A DNA stretch of 33,490 bases from Thioploca sp. (lineage in GTDB: Bacteria; Pseudomonadota; Gammaproteobacteria; Beggiatoales; Beggiatoaceae), in assembly GCA_011371325.1 (NCBI GenBank), contig DRQV01000070.1:1-33490 (forward strand), written 5' to 3'. This document shows, one piece after another, positions 33,419-33,490 of the stretch. The translations under genes were made by a program, and so were the position numbers. The notes beneath the pieces are model-generated. The model was not told the origin of the DNA. It made no database searches and saw only the letters and a program-made list of their open reading frames with translations. How positions within the stretch are numbered: position 1 is the first letter of the stretch; each line of letters opens with the position of its first letter.

Positions 33419-33490
33419 CTAGTTAGCTGGTCCAGCACCTCTGTGCATTGGACGCCATTGTTCATACTCTGATTCAGAAGCTTTTTCAAA
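33419..33490 (-). CDS. C-terminal end of a gene cut by the window edge
   Basis: The last 23 codons of a minus-strand frame that runs off the window: FEKASESEYEQWRPMHRGAGPAN and a stop, followed by a strong terminator at the right distance. Polar, with no membrane segment. I do not recognise the family from this fragment. Confidence 0.6.
   Translation of the reverse strand, partial: FEKASESEYEQWRPMHRGAGPAN

Overview
This 33.5 kb window is AT-rich and has the gene content of a free-living or loosely host-associated gammaproteobacterium. Pointers are type 4 uracil-DNA glycosylase, a fused ManC/AlgA enzyme, GlnK-AmtB, IscA-HscB, an STAS-CheR-CheD-CheB block, a long TPR-CHAT protein and PKD-containing exported proteins. 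The last two are common in large sulfur-oxidising Thiotrichales, so I lean towards a Beggiatoa-like relative. That placement is inference only; no rRNA or marker phylogeny is possible here. I saw no tRNA, rRNA or CRISPR array.

Layout. 0.1-3.0 kb (+): orphan nirF (heme d1 biosynthesis) and an exported beta-helix protein. 3.1-5.5 kb (-): iscA-hscB followed by manC/algA. 5.6-9.4 kb: heme A synthase (-) divergent from a three-gene (+) operon encoding a 49-residue membrane peptide, a CuA subunit II and a heme-copper subunit I. 9.4-11.3 kb (-): queuosine-precursor transporter and serC. 11.7-13.7 kb (+): htpG behind a sigma-32-like promoter. 14.0-17.3 kb (+): exported TPR-CHAT protein. 17.3-22.3 kb (-): smpB, galU, cysM, udg, amtB and an internally deleted glnK. 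22.3-22.8 kb: gene-poor stretch with an orphan terminator and a transposase relic. 22.8-25.1 kb (-): speA and a stand-alone CZB protein. 25.4-28.3 kb (+): STAS, cheR, cheD, cheB. 28.4-33.5 kb (-): NTF2-like exported protein, two paralogous exported proteins (one with an inserted array of four PKD-like domains), and the tail of another gene.

The most interesting unit is the heme-copper operon. Subunit I keeps the six metal-binding histidines but has Gln at the place of the cross-linked helix VI tyrosine of A- and B-type oxygen reductases. The intergenic region holds a perfect FNR/DNR-type box at the class II distance from a -10 hexamer. nirF lies a few kb away and heme A synthase is divergently placed. 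Together these suggest a CuA-containing NO reductase of the oxidase-derived (eNOR-like) groups rather than an oxygen reductase.

Second is glnK: the gene is intact as a reading frame and still translationally coupled to amtB, yet about 63 central residues including the whole T-loop are missing. Third is the pair of paralogous exported proteins that differ by insertion of the PKD array between two shared modules.
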